Below are positions 9,719 through 18,715 of a DNA stretch of 64,000 nucleotides, in pieces. Positions within the stretch are counted from its first letter, which is position 1; each line of letters opens with the position of its first letter. The notes beneath the pieces were generated by a model, which saw nothing but the letters and a program-made list of their open reading frames with translations, ran no database searches and was not told the origin of the DNA. The DNA comes from Arcticibacterium sp964021845 (GTDB lineage: Bacteria; Bacteroidota; Bacteroidia; Cytophagales; Spirosomataceae): assembly GCF_964021845.1 (NCBI RefSeq), contig NZ_CAXHZC010000006.1, positions 306,330-370,329 of the forward strand, in the 5' to 3' direction. A program made the translations under genes and the position numbers.

Positions 9719-11380
9719 TTGAAATTTCTGAAAAGACATATTTCCACTTTACTAATTGTTTTCTTTTGCTCCCAAGCTATAAATCCTTGCTGGGCTCAAG
9801 AGATAACTTTTATGGAGGAGAAAAAACTTTATTATGATTCGGTCTATAATGAGGCTGTTGCCACCGGAGACAACTTATTACTAGCAGAGGCTTACTACCT
9901 CTATGGTAAATATTACAATGCAAAAAGAGATTATAAAACCTGTTTAAACTACTTTTTTAAGGCACTAAGAATTCATGAAAAATATCCACCATCTTATTAT
10001 CATGGAAGGTGCCTCACCTTTATTGGCAATACGTATATCTTTTTGAATAATCCAGAGTTGGCCTGGCATCACTTTATGGCTGCTGAAAAGATTTATAAGG
10101 AGGCTAATTCCAAAAAAGGAATTGAAGGAATGCCCAACTCCTATTTTGTACTCAAGCTTCGATTTCCCGACTACTACGAAAAAAACAAATCAACTCTTCC
10201 AGACATTATTCCCAATGAGTTTATCAAACATAAAGACCAGCCAATTCTATCCCTAGCACTATTTAAGGTTCAGGAATTAATAAAAGTGGAACAATATAGA
10301 GATGCTCTTAAGGTACTATTACCTTTTGATTATATCGTTGATGACAAAGACCCTGGCAAGTATCTGCCTCTAAAAATGGAATTAGCTTTCTGCTATATGA
10401 GAAATAATCAATTAGCTCTTTCAGAACAAAAACTAAAAGAGGCGGCGGCCGTCTTGAATAAAAATAACTTTGACGTTGGCGAAATTGCACTTTCTTACCA
10501 CACCGTAGCAGAGGAACTCTATAGAAAACTATCCCAATGGAAATTATCTCATTACCATTTGACAGAGTTAAAACGGCTAGAACTTTCAAGGTTAGAAGAT
10601 GATAGAAATGGTTCTATTGCGGAACTAACATTGGCTTATGAAGATGAAAAGAAAACGAATCAAATAGAAAAACAAGCTTCGGACATAAAAGAACAACGTA
10701 CTTGGCTTATTCTGTCAATGTTAAGCATTGTTGCAGTTTGTATCATCAGCTTTATTTTCTATCAACTTTACCAGAAAAATAAGAGATTAGCCGATCAGAA
10801 TAAATCTCTTCTAAAAGAACAAAACCATAGGGTTAAAAACAATTTACAAATCTTATCAAGCTTACTCAAACTACAAGGAAGGCGAATTATAGATGTAACA
10901 GCAAAAAAGCAATTGGATGAAAGCCAACTACGGATTGAAACCATGGCACTGATTCATCAAAAACTTCATCAAAATGAATTTGAGAATGGCGTAGTGTTAA
11001 CAGATTTTTTTCATGAATTGATAGATTCTATTTTCATTAGTTTTAATTTATTGGGTCAAGTTGAAAAAACTATTACTATTGAGTTTGTCGCACTTAACAG
11101 TGAACAAAACTTGTACTTGAGTTTGATAGTCAACGAACTGGTGACCAATGCTTGCAAATACGCATGGGTCTCCACAAAAAAGCCCATGCTCGGGTTTCAA
11201 CTAAAAAAAATAGAAGATATGATTCATGTTAGTCTATGGGACAATGGAGGAGGGGTCGCTGAAAACAGGATAGAAGGATTTGGAACAAAACTTATTTCTA
11301 TGCAAACAGAGCAATTAGATGGCAGATACACATATTCCTATAATAGTGGAACACACTTTGAAATGAAATTCCCAATATGA
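9719..11380 (+). CDS. TPR-containing sensor histidine kinase (HisKA_2 type)
   Basis: A 553-residue membrane sensor kinase. It has a signal peptide (ends NPCWAQ), then a periplasmic helical TPR-like region (about 40-320) with phrases such as YYLYGKYYNAKRDYKTCLNYF. One transmembrane helix at about 330-352 follows, then a short coiled coil. The HisKA_2 dimerisation domain has the phosphoacceptor H370 in EQNHRVKNNLQIL, and the HATPase domain shows the N box (LIVNELVTNACKYAW) and a G box (DNGGGV, GFGTKL). The start is TTG at 9719: an in-frame stop lies just upstream and the next Met would remove the signal peptide. The stop overlaps the start of the LytTR regulator by ATGA, so the two form a translationally coupled two-component pair. 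Confidence 0.9.
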   Translation: MKFLKRHISTLLIVFFCSQAINPCWAQEITFMEEKKLYYDSVYNEAVATGDNLLLAEAYYLYGKYYNAKRDYKTCLNYFFKALRIHEKYPPSYYHGRCLTFIGNTYIFLNNPELAWHHFMAAEKIYKEANSKKGIEGMPNSYFVLKLRFPDYYEKNKSTLPDIIPNEFIKHKDQPILSLALFKVQELIKVEQYRDALKVLLPFDYIVDDKDPGKYLPLKMELAFCYMRNNQLALSEQKLKEAAAVLNKNNFDVGEIALSYHTVAEELYRKLSQWKLSHYHLTELKRLELSRLEDDRNGSIAELTLAYEDEKKTNQIEKQASDIKEQRTWLILSMLSIVAVCIISFIFYQLYQKNKRLADQNKSLLKEQNHRVKNNLQILSSLLKLQGRRIIDVTAKKQLDESQLRIETMALIHQKLHQNEFENGVVLTDFFHELIDSIFISFNLLGQVEKTITIEFVALNSEQNLYLSLIVNELVTNACKYAWVSTKKPMLGFQLKKIEDMIHVSLWDNGGGVAENRIEGFGTKLISMQTEQLDGRYTYSYNSGTHFEMKFPI

Positions 11381-12117
11381 ACTCTTTAAAAATCCTAATA
11401 GTTGAAGACGAACTAATTACAGCGACAGATCTTCAAGAAATCCTGCACTTTTCTGGTCATGCAGCCTTCTTAGCAAAAAACTCAAGTGAGGCTCTTGGCT
11501 TGTTTAATAAAGAGCTATTTGACCTTGTCCTCTGTGATATTCATTTGAAAAAATCAGATAAAAATGGAATTGATCTAGCAAGAGAATTTAGAGCAATAAA
11601 TGGTGTTCCTGTAATATTTTTAACAGCACACAGTGAGCAATTCACCTTTAGACAGGCCAAAGAAGTAAAGCCCGCCGCATATATTATAAAACCATTTAAA
11701 GAAATAGAGCTTAACTACCAGATTGAATTGGCATATTTGAATGCAAAGATGAGTCAAAAAGATATTGCCCCTCTGGACTCAGATTCTATTTATTTGCCAG
11801 ATAGACATGAGTATATTCGAATAAAAAAATCAGAGATCATTTGTATCCAAGCCAGTGGAAGTTATATAAATTTTTATATGAAGGGCATTAAAAAGCCCTT
11901 TCAGGCCACTATGAATTTGAGCTATATAGAAGGTTTTTTACAGCAACCCAATTTCTATCGACTTTCTAGATTTCACATTCTTAATATGAATTTCCTAAAA
12001 AAATTTGACGCCATTTCTGTTTCCATGGAAGAACACCCTGAACTATCAATATCTATCCCAAAATCAAAAAAGAGTGATTTTCTGAACAAAGTAACCGTTT
12101 TAAAAACTCCAAGATAG
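11377..12117 (+). CDS. LytTR-family response regulator
   Basis: A 246-residue protein with a CheY-like receiver (about 1-120): acidic pocket VEDE near the N-terminus, phosphoacceptor D54 in LVLCDIH, and the conserved Lys in YIIKPF. A LytTR DNA-binding domain follows (about 140-246; YIRIKKSEIICIQASGSYINFYM, then FYRLSRFHILNMNFLKKF). The start codon overlaps the stop of the upstream histidine kinase, marking it as the cognate partner. It probably binds promoter direct repeats to change transcription; the targets are not evident from the sequence. No promoter of its own is needed. Confidence 0.93.
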   Translation: MNSLKILIVEDELITATDLQEILHFSGHAAFLAKNSSEALGLFNKELFDLVLCDIHLKKSDKNGIDLAREFRAINGVPVIFLTAHSEQFTFRQAKEVKPAAYIIKPFKEIELNYQIELAYLNAKMSQKDIAPLDSDSIYLPDRHEYIRIKKSEIICIQASGSYINFYMKGIKKPFQATMNLSYIEGFLQQPNFYRLSRFHILNMNFLKKFDAISVSMEEHPELSISIPKSKKSDFLNKVTVLKTPR

Positions 12118-12136
12118 ACGTCAGATTTATTTAGCT

Positions 12137-12175
12137 AATTTTGTCAATCAGTTCAGTAATCTGGTTGACAAAATT
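12137..12175 (+). terminator. Inverted repeat, probable terminator after the two-component operon
   Basis: A perfect 11-bp inverted repeat (AATTTTGTCAA ... TTGACAAAATT) with a 17-base loop starts 20 bases after the LytTR gene stop. The stem is AT-rich and the tail is not a clean T run, so it could also be a protein-binding dyad. Position after the last gene of the operon favours a terminator. Confidence 0.45.
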
Positions 12176-12293
12176 TATTCCATAACATAGTCAAACCTTC
12201 CTGCATCCAAGTAAAAGGTCTCTTTCAGTATAAAAGGTAAAACCCTGAAAGTCATAAATTAAATCTTAGCCAAAAACCTACCCACCCTTAAGC

Positions 12294-12351
12294 TACTAAC
12301 CAATTAGTAGATAAATACTAATTAATTAGGAGTTCTACTAATCAGTTAGTA
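12294..12351 (+). promoter_or_regulatory. Three tandem BlaI-type operators (TACTAA-N4-TTAGTA)
   Basis: Three dyads of the same design lie just upstream of the BlaI-family gene: 12294-12309 (TACTAAccaaTTAGTA), 12316-12331 (TACTAAttaaTTAGga, containing the perfect palindrome CTAATTAATTAG) and 12336-12351 (TACTAAtcagTTAGTA). Their starts are 22 and 20 bp apart, about two helical turns, so repressor dimers could sit on one face of the DNA. The last dyad abuts TAACATTG at 12350-12357, one mismatch from the TAnnTTTG promoter box, which fits autorepression. BlaI/MecI repressors are known to bind dyads of roughly this kind; the assignment here is from position and symmetry. Confidence 0.7.
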
Positions 12352-12376
12352 ACATTGTGCATCAATAATTCAAATT

Positions 12377-12748
12377 ATGGTACAATTAGCTAAGAGAGAA
12401 GACCAAATAATGGAGATAGTTTGGCAACAAGGAAACGTTTTTATCAGAGATATAATAGAGGAGCTTCCGGAGCCCAAGCCGCATTATAATTCTGTGGCCA
12501 CCATTGTTAAAATTCTTGTTAAAAAAGGCTTTTTAAATTCTGAAAAAATAGGCAACACGCATCAATATTCTGCGGCCGTTGCTTTTGAGGATTACAGAAG
12601 AGAGCACCTAGGAGAAATGAATATCAAGAAGAAATTCTTTGGTGGTTCTTTCTCTAGCATGGTAGCACATTTTGCCAAAGGCGAAAACCTTTCGGAAGAA
12701 GAAATTGCAGAATTGGTTTCAGTTATCAATAAAAACAAAGACGCCTAA
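12377..12748 (+). CDS. BlaI/MecI/CopY-family transcriptional repressor
   Basis: A 123-residue winged-helix repressor with the family pattern: KREDQIMEIVWQQGNVFIRDI (helix-turn-helix entry), PHYNSVATIVKILVKKGFL (recognition helix and wing), then a dimerisation tail with EDYRREHL and FFGGSFSSMVAHFAKGENLSEEEIAELVSVI. In the classic system the repressor is cleaved or inactivated after the partner M56 protease senses a signal. That partner starts 3 bases downstream, so the two are one operon. The three dyads at 12294-12351 are the likely autoregulatory operators. No beta-lactamase is nearby, so the output is probably something other than classical resistance. Confidence 0.93.
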   Translation: MVQLAKREDQIMEIVWQQGNVFIRDIIEELPEPKPHYNSVATIVKILVKKGFLNSEKIGNTHQYSAAVAFEDYRREHLGEMNIKKKFFGGSFSSMVAHFAKGENLSEEEIAELVSVINKNKDA

Positions 12749-12751
12749 GCT

Positions 12752-14410
12752 ATGCTAGTATTACTTTTAAAAGCCTCCTTTATCCTAGCTATTTTGCTGG
12801 TGTTTTATACACTTTTTCTGGAGAAAGAAAGCTTCTTTTCCACTAATAGAGTTTACCTACTTGCTAGTTTGGCTTTAGCCTTCACACTACCATACATCGT
12901 TTTGCCAAAAATGGTAAATAAACAAGGTTTGGTGTCGGAATTCATAGAGAAAGTTGACTCAAAACCAGCGATTTCTACATCAATTTCAGGAGTAGAAGTT
13001 TCGCAAAAGGTTGAGGATTTCTCTAAAATAGAAAGCAGTGCTCAGTCAGCCTCAAACGAAAGAACGCTGGTAGACTGGCTAGTGCTGGTTTATTATTTCG
13101 GGGTAGCTATTTTCTTTCTAAACTTTGTTTCTCAGCTTATCAGCATTCTCTTGAAGGTTTGGAAAAGCCATGATAAAATAAAGGATGAACATGCCGTCAT
13201 AGTCAATTCAGCTAAAGTTCAAGAGCCTTATTCGTTCCTTAATTATATTTTTATCAACCCTGAAAGTTATGATTTTGAAACGTATGAGCAGATTCTAAAA
13301 CATGAAAAAATACATGTTAGCAAGCGTCATTCTTTTGACTTGCTTTTTGCTGAACTCGCTGTAATTATCCTTTGGTTTAACCCACTAGTTTGGCTTTGGC
13401 GAAAGGAAGTAGAGAAAAACATAGAATATCAAACAGATGATTTACTATTGGAAAGAAAAGCTGTAAAACGAGATTCCTATCAGATGAACCTCCTCAAGGT
13501 TGCTACTTACACCGGCCCACTTAGCATTACTACCAACTATAATCAGTCATTACTAAAACAAAGAATTATGAAAATGAATACAAAAAAATCGAACAATCAG
13601 AGCTATTGGAAATATGCTTTTATGCTGCCACTACTTTTTGGCACACTATTACTAATAAACAAACCATTATCCGTTTTTGCTCAAACAAGCATTAAGCCCC
13701 TGAGTGATATCACGGAGAGCTTAAAACCGTCTCAAAGTTCAATCGATGACATTCAAAAAACGGCTAATCCCGATTCAAATAAGAACGAAGAATGGGGAAG
13801 CGATGAAGCTGTATTTGGTAACGAAACGGATGGCGAATGGTCTGGAGGAGATGAAGTATTTGGATCCAAAGATGACACCTTTGAAAACGAAAGCTCTTCT
13901 GAGTCTATCCGGGACTTTCTATTCTCTACAGAAGGATGCAGAAATCTGTTAAGAGCTGTCAAAAATGAAAACCCTGCTAAGGTTAAAGACTTCTTAAAAA
14001 GCCAAAACCCCGACTGTACGTATACAGGCGATGGTGAGCCACGCTCTCCCCTAGTAGCCGCTGCTAGAAATGGCAATTATGAAATAGGTAAAATGATTCT
14101 AGAAGCTGGAGGAGATACAGAATACCATTTCTCTAGAGACGAAAGCCCACTAATGGCTGTTTCCAGAAGCGGAAATCTAGAACTTGCTCATTTGCTCTTA
14201 GAATATGGTGCTGAGGTAGACAAAGAAAGCCGAGGAGACGGCACTGCACTGATTTATGCCGTAAGAAATAACCGATACGAAATAGCAGAATTACTACTGG
14301 AAGCAGGTGCCGATCCATATCAAAATGTTCCGGGTGATGAATATGCTATGTTTCATGCACGAAATTCTGGAAACAAAAAGATGATTAAGCTACTCAAAGA
14401 ATACGAGTAG
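12752..14410 (+). CDS. M56 (BlaR1-like) membrane protease fused to ankyrin repeats
   Basis: A 552-residue protein. Residues 1-310 are the M56 module: TM helices at about 5-22, 33-52, 108-132 and 197-212, a cytoplasmic HEXXH-type zinc site H184-E-K-I-H188, the follow-on glutamate region EKNIEYQTDD, and a last TM at about 287-304. BlaR1 has a penicillin-binding sensor after this point; this protein does not. It continues into an acidic linker with a short internal repeat (EEWGSDEAVFG, then EWSGGDEVFG, about 346-371). Four ankyrin-like repeats (about 395-552) follow, such as SPLMAVSRSGNLELAHLLLEYGA and IYAVRNNRYEIAELLLEAGA. The zinc site should cleave or inactivate the BlaI-type partner encoded 3 bases upstream. 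The ankyrin tail probably binds a protein ligand after the last TM. Confidence 0.88.
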   Translation: MLVLLLKASFILAILLVFYTLFLEKESFFSTNRVYLLASLALAFTLPYIVLPKMVNKQGLVSEFIEKVDSKPAISTSISGVEVSQKVEDFSKIESSAQSASNERTLVDWLVLVYYFGVAIFFLNFVSQLISILLKVWKSHDKIKDEHAVIVNSAKVQEPYSFLNYIFINPESYDFETYEQILKHEKIHVSKRHSFDLLFAELAVIILWFNPLVWLWRKEVEKNIEYQTDDLLLERKAVKRDSYQMNLLKVATYTGPLSITTNYNQSLLKQRIMKMNTKKSNNQSYWKYAFMLPLLFGTLLLINKPLSVFAQTSIKPLSDITESLKPSQSSIDDIQKTANPDSNKNEEWGSDEAVFGNETDGEWSGGDEVFGSKDDTFENESSSESIRDFLFSTEGCRNLLRAVKNENPAKVKDFLKSQNPDCTYTGDGEPRSPLVAAARNGNYEIGKMILEAGGDTEYHFSRDESPLMAVSRSGNLELAHLLLEYGAEVDKESRGDGTALIYAVRNNRYEIAELLLEAGADPYQNVPGDEYAMFHARNSGNKKMIKLLKEYE

Positions 14411-14442
14411 AATCCAAAAAGAACGATCAATTATAAGTCAAA

Positions 14443-14476
14443 AGCCAAAGCAGGGCTTCTAGCCACTGCTTTGGCT
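14443..14476 (+). terminator. Hairpin after the BlaI/M56 operon
   Basis: A perfect 11-bp inverted repeat (AGCCAAAGCAG ... CTGCTTTGGCT) with a 12-base loop begins 33 bases after the M56 gene stop. The stem is GC-balanced and stable. The downstream bases (AAACTG) are not a T run, so termination efficiency is uncertain. Confidence 0.55.
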
Positions 14477-14565
14477 AAACTGTAAAATCGAACAAACACT
14501 ATATTCGCAGACATTATCAGTTAGAGCAAATTGACAAAAAAACCAGACATCTAACACAAAAACCC

Positions 14566-16968
14566 ATGTTCCAAAACAACCTAAAAACAGCCTACAGATA
14601 CCTCAAGAACCATAAACAGTTTGCTCTGATAAATGTCATTGGCCTTACTTTTGGCTTTTACTGCTTCTTTTTATTGAACGCCTATGTGCTTCGTGAAAGC
14701 TCTTTTGATACAGATCATGAAAATGTGTATCGCTTACTAGAAATAGCAACAGAAGAAAACGGAAATATCAGAGAATCTGCTCAGTTAGCACCTGCCATTG
14801 CTAGAAAAGCGGCAAGGGATTTTGATGAGATTGAAACTCAAACGCAAATATTACCAATAGGCAGAACAGATGTAGGAAATGACCCTGAAACCGTTTCTCA
14901 TGAGCCAATTGTCATTCTTTGTCATAATTTTCCTGCCGTTTTTAACTTTCCATTTATAGAAGGAACGCTTACAAATGAGTCCAATGGCATAGTACTCACA
15001 CAAAGCATCAAGGAAAAGTATTTTGGAAAAGAACCCGCTCTCGGAAAGGTTTTGAAAACAGGTTATGGAGAGCACCCAATTGTGGCCGTTTATAAAGATT
15101 TCCCTGAAAACTCGCATTTGATAAACCAAATATTCTTCACCGAGACTGTTGCAAAGGGCATTTTTGACGAATGGGAACAAGCTATTTCTGGTGATTTTGA
15201 GAACAGAAATTTCATCTCTTATTTCAAGTTAAATCCCCAGACAGATTTAAGTGCATTGAATACTAAAATTGAAAACTTAACCATAGATAATTACCCAGCC
15301 GCCAAAACATTTAACAGCAGCTTTAAACTACAAGCTGTGCAAGACATTCACTTATATCAAAACGAAGTGGAAGGCGAAATAAACAACGCTAAAGGCAATG
15401 GTCTTTATGTAAAACTCTTCTTTTGGATAGGCCTAATAATCCTCATAGTGGCTTGTTTTAATTATGCCGGCTTATTAAATATTGCTTTTATGGACAGAGC
15501 CAAAGAAATTAACCTCAGACAAATGATGGGCTCAGGGAAGCTTCAATTATTACGTCAATTCCTAGCTGAGTCCATGTTGCTCACCTCCATTTCCATATTA
15601 CTTGCTTTTCTGATTTTACTACTTAGCAAAAGCTCCGTTCAGAACCTTTTCAATACTACCTTAAACCTTACAGAGATTCCCCTAAAGGGTCTAGTTTTCA
15701 TGCTAATTACTGGTCTTTTTATTAGCTTTTTGGCGGTGGCTTATCCTTTCTATCTCATTGTAAAAAATGATTCTTATCGAAATCAACTCTCCGCTTCCAA
15801 GCTACCTTTTAGGCGTGTCATGCTGGTCTTTCAGTTTGTGGCAGTTATTTCTTTTTTGATGGCTTCTATCGTTTTTAATAAACAGCTAGATTTTCTAAAA
15901 AACCGTGAAATAGGCTTTCAAAAAGAAGGCCTAGCCATGATAGATGTCAACAGCCGGGTCTACAGACAGCGATTTCAGGCCCTTAAAACTGAGTTTTTAA
16001 GAATTCCTGAAGTAGAATCTTTAAGTGTAAGTTCACGAGTGCCCGGTGAGTGGAAAAATATTCCTATAGTAAAGGCTTCTAATGCTGGTCAAAACAGAGA
16101 AGCCGCCAAAGATGCTCTTTTCATAGGGGCCGACGAAGACTTTTTAAAGACATTCCAAATAAAACTTCTTAAAGGTGAAAACTTTAGAGGGCTTCCCGCT
16201 GATAGCTCAAAAGTACTAATCAATGAAGCCGCAGCTAAAGCACTTGGACTTTCAGAACCGGTAGGTCAAAACATTGACATCCCTGCCGTAAATTATGGTG
16301 GAAGCTTAAACGAACTTGACCAAACCTTCAAAGTCAGTATAGCGGGAGTGGTAAAAGATTTTCAAATGGAAGATTTCAGGACTACTGTAAAACCTTTAAT
16401 TATAAGCAATTGGAATAACCCCATTCACAGCATAGACTATTACACGCTAAAAATCAACGCTACAGATTGGCAAAAAACACGAACTGCGATTGAAGAGGTA
16501 AATGACCTTTTTGCTCCCGAAAGCCCAGTAGAGTTTAATGTTTTAGATGCTAAGTTTGACAGATTCTTGGCTACCGATTTATCAAGATTTAAACTCCTAA
16601 ATTTCTTTTCTGGCATCATAGTCCTTTTAGCATTTATGGGGCTGTTTGCCATGAGTGCATATGTGGCTAAAAGTCGCACAAAAGAAATCGGTATTAGAAA
16701 AGTTTTAGGCTCCAGTATTTCTCAAATAGTTACCCTATTATCGGCCGACTTCGTCAAACTTGTTTTTGTTGGCTTATTAATAGCTACGCCAATAACCTGG
16801 TATTTACTAAATCAATGGCTCACGGATTTCGCTTATCAAATTCAAATCAAATGGTGGATGGCAGCAGTGGCCACCTTGGGCTGTTTGGTATTGACACTAG
16901 GCACCGTAAGTTTTCAAGCCATAAAAGGTGCTTTGGCAAACCCCGTGAAATCTTTGAAAAGCGAGTAA
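14566..16968 (+). CDS. MacB/FtsX-type ABC transporter permease (lone copy)
   Basis: An 800-residue permease with two MacB-periplasmic-core/FtsX units. It has an N-terminal TM (about 20-40), a first periplasmic domain, TMs in about 280-405 and a further TM near 425-445. A second periplasmic domain, three C-terminal TMs and the terminal motif NPVKSLKSE follow. The second unit keeps the canonical EIGIRKVLGSS motif, but the first is altered to EINLRQMMGSG, and the N-terminal TM is more divergent (LTFGFYCFFLLNAYV) than in the array copies at 20.6-38.5 kb. No ATPase gene is adjacent. It stands alone between the M56 operon and the GH16 gene, with no sigma-54-like element upstream. Its substrate is unknown; such proteins often act with a separately encoded MacB-like ATPase. 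Confidence 0.9.
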   Translation: MFQNNLKTAYRYLKNHKQFALINVIGLTFGFYCFFLLNAYVLRESSFDTDHENVYRLLEIATEENGNIRESAQLAPAIARKAARDFDEIETQTQILPIGRTDVGNDPETVSHEPIVILCHNFPAVFNFPFIEGTLTNESNGIVLTQSIKEKYFGKEPALGKVLKTGYGEHPIVAVYKDFPENSHLINQIFFTETVAKGIFDEWEQAISGDFENRNFISYFKLNPQTDLSALNTKIENLTIDNYPAAKTFNSSFKLQAVQDIHLYQNEVEGEINNAKGNGLYVKLFFWIGLIILIVACFNYAGLLNIAFMDRAKEINLRQMMGSGKLQLLRQFLAESMLLTSISILLAFLILLLSKSSVQNLFNTTLNLTEIPLKGLVFMLITGLFISFLAVAYPFYLIVKNDSYRNQLSASKLPFRRVMLVFQFVAVISFLMASIVFNKQLDFLKNREIGFQKEGLAMIDVNSRVYRQRFQALKTEFLRIPEVESLSVSSRVPGEWKNIPIVKASNAGQNREAAKDALFIGADEDFLKTFQIKLLKGENFRGLPADSSKVLINEAAAKALGLSEPVGQNIDIPAVNYGGSLNELDQTFKVSIAGVVKDFQMEDFRTTVKPLIISNWNNPIHSIDYYTLKINATDWQKTRTAIEEVNDLFAPESPVEFNVLDAKFDRFLATDLSRFKLLNFFSGIIVLLAFMGLFAMSAYVAKSRTKEIGIRKVLGSSISQIVTLLSADFVKLVFVGLLIATPITWYLLNQWLTDFAYQIQIKWWMAAVATLGCLVLTLGTVSFQAIKGALANPVKSLKSE

Positions 16969-17012
16969 TCCATTAAAATTGTATCTAAATTGGAGGTGAA
17001 AAACCCTCAATC

Positions 17013-17855
17013 ATGAAAATCAAATTGTTTTTATTCTTACTTCTTTCCTATGTGTCTGTAGCTCAAGAGAATGTTCCAGATTCTTATAACGGCAAGAAAC
17101 TCGTCTGGCATGACGAATTCAACAAGCAAGGAAAACCAGATCCTGAAAACTGGAGTCATGAAAATGGTTTTAAAAGGAATAATGAATTGCAATGGTATCA
17201 AGAGGACAATGCCAAAATGGATAAGGGCGTATTAAATATTACTGCAAAAAGGGTCAAAAAAGTAAATCCAACTTACCGAAAAAGCAGTAATGACTGGAAA
17301 ACAAGCAGACCAGAAATCAACTTTACATCCTCCAGTATACATAGCAAAGGCAAACGTGAGTTTCAATACGGAACCTTCCTCATTAGAGCCAAATTAGATA
17401 GCACACTGGGATCTTGGCCAGCCATCTGGACTTTAGGTATTAAAAAACCATGGCCATCAAATGGCGAAATTGACATCATGGAGTTATACCGAGTAAATAA
17501 TCAAGCCACTATTTTAGGCAATATAGCTTGGGGTACAAATCAGGCCTATAGAGCTAAATGGGATGAACGAAAAATCCCATTGACACACTTTTTAGAACAA
17601 GACCCCGACTGGATAAACAAATTCCACATTTGGAGAATGGACTGGACAGAAAACCACATCAAGATTTTCTTAGACGATGAATTAATAAATGAAGTTAAAC
17701 TCTCGGAAACTTTAAACCCAGATGGTTTTAACCCCTTCAAACAACCTCACTATCTTCTTTTAAACCTGGCCATTGGTGGCAATAATGGCGGAGCACCAAG
17801 ACAAGAAACCAAGACCATAAAATATGAGGTAGATTATGTGCGAGTTTACCAGTGA
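17013..17855 (+). CDS. GH16 family endo-beta-glucanase (laminarinase-like)
   Basis: A 280-residue exported glycoside hydrolase. The signal peptide ends SVAQ. The GH16 fold is recognised from KLVWHDEFN (start of the domain), the WPAIWTLG strand and the catalytic motif G-E152-I-D154-I-M-E157, which supplies nucleophile and acid/base. DEVDYVRVYQ-type ending residues (VDYVRVYQ) close the beta-jelly roll at the C-terminus. It most likely hydrolyses internal beta-1,3 or beta-1,3/1,4 glucan bonds outside the cytoplasm. A degenerate copy of its 3' end occurs at 19455-19525. It ends 11 bases from the convergent DUF2306 gene. Confidence 0.92.
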   Translation: MKIKLFLFLLLSYVSVAQENVPDSYNGKKLVWHDEFNKQGKPDPENWSHENGFKRNNELQWYQEDNAKMDKGVLNITAKRVKKVNPTYRKSSNDWKTSRPEINFTSSSIHSKGKREFQYGTFLIRAKLDSTLGSWPAIWTLGIKKPWPSNGEIDIMELYRVNNQATILGNIAWGTNQAYRAKWDERKIPLTHFLEQDPDWINKFHIWRMDWTENHIKIFLDDELINEVKLSETLNPDGFNPFKQPHYLLLNLAIGGNNGGAPRQETKTIKYEVDYVRVYQ

Positions 17856-17866
17856 GCTGGTATTAA

Positions 17867-18661
17867 CTAAAGCCTCGGCAACCACATGCCCTTAGTTGCC
17901 ACAAATACTCCAAAAGCCAACGCCAATCCGGTAATGACAAGAAAGAGGCTCATTCCTATCAGTGATTTCGGTTTTTTAAGTTTCAGTGCCCGATGAAAAA
18001 GCTCAGAAATGAAAACAGGTAAAATGTAAACCAAAACATAAAGCACATTCAAGGTAGGGCCTTGAAAAGTTTTAGGGTTAAAACCGACAGGAGCTTGATT
18101 TACTCCCAACCAAAACATCAGACAGATTCTAAAGAAAAACACACCGCTTACAGCTAAAAATAAATGAACTGCCCATTTTTGGTGAAGTAAAAAGTTCTTT
18201 GCTAAAGCATATTTAACAGTACAGAAGGCTGAAACTAAGATTGCCACGGCATTGCAACTAATGGCTATAGAGCCGACAAGCCCTCCAACGGAACCACGAA
18301 CCCATGTAAGATAGAGGCCAGACAAACTGATGATTACAGCCGATAAAAGATAGACTCGGCCATTGATTCTATGAAATTTCTTTAGATTTTTTCTAATCGC
18401 AGGAATCAATTGAAGTGGCCCACCTATGGTAATAATGGCGGCCAATGCTACATGAATTCCAAAAAATATATTTCCCAAGATATCATTTGAAACATATCCG
18501 TGGGGAGTTGCGGTATTCCACTTTTCAAAGTTTCCTTCTATTCCGTTCTTCCCATAAAGAAAAAGTATATAGTAGGTAAAAATGGCCTGGCCTATGAAAA
18601 TAATTAAAAACCAGAACTGCCTGGAGATATTGTAATAAGTTAAACTCTTTGATTGTTTCAT
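17867..18661 (-). CDS. DUF2306 integral membrane protein
   Basis: A 264-residue polytopic membrane protein with about seven hydrophobic helices. The central segment is typical of DUF2306: FGIHVALAAIITIGGPLQLIP, then KFHRINGRVYLLS and LSGLYLTWVRGSVGG, then HQKWAVHLFLAVSGVFFFR. His residues within the membrane segments (HVAL, HRINGR, HQKW) recall haem- or metal-binding families, but the biochemical role is not known. The gene reads toward the GH16 gene and follows the Crp/Fnr regulator gene on the same strand with a 54-base gap, so the regulator may control it. Confidence 0.8.
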   Translation of the reverse strand: MKQSKSLTYYNISRQFWFLIIFIGQAIFTYYILFLYGKNGIEGNFEKWNTATPHGYVSNDILGNIFFGIHVALAAIITIGGPLQLIPAIRKNLKKFHRINGRVYLLSAVIISLSGLYLTWVRGSVGGLVGSIAISCNAVAILVSAFCTVKYALAKNFLLHQKWAVHLFLAVSGVFFFRICLMFWLGVNQAPVGFNPKTFQGPTLNVLYVLVYILPVFISELFHRALKLKKPKSLIGMSLFLVITGLALAFGVFVATKGMWLPRL

Positions 18662-18715
18662 TTAAATAGCTTTTCTAATTTAGAACAAAGCTATTTTCAT
18701 GTATCTACAAACTAC

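Noticed and set aside
12377..14410. Beta-lactam resistance operon
   Set aside because: The repressor and M56 module fit, but there is no beta-lactamase gene and no penicillin-binding sensor domain; ankyrin repeats take its place.
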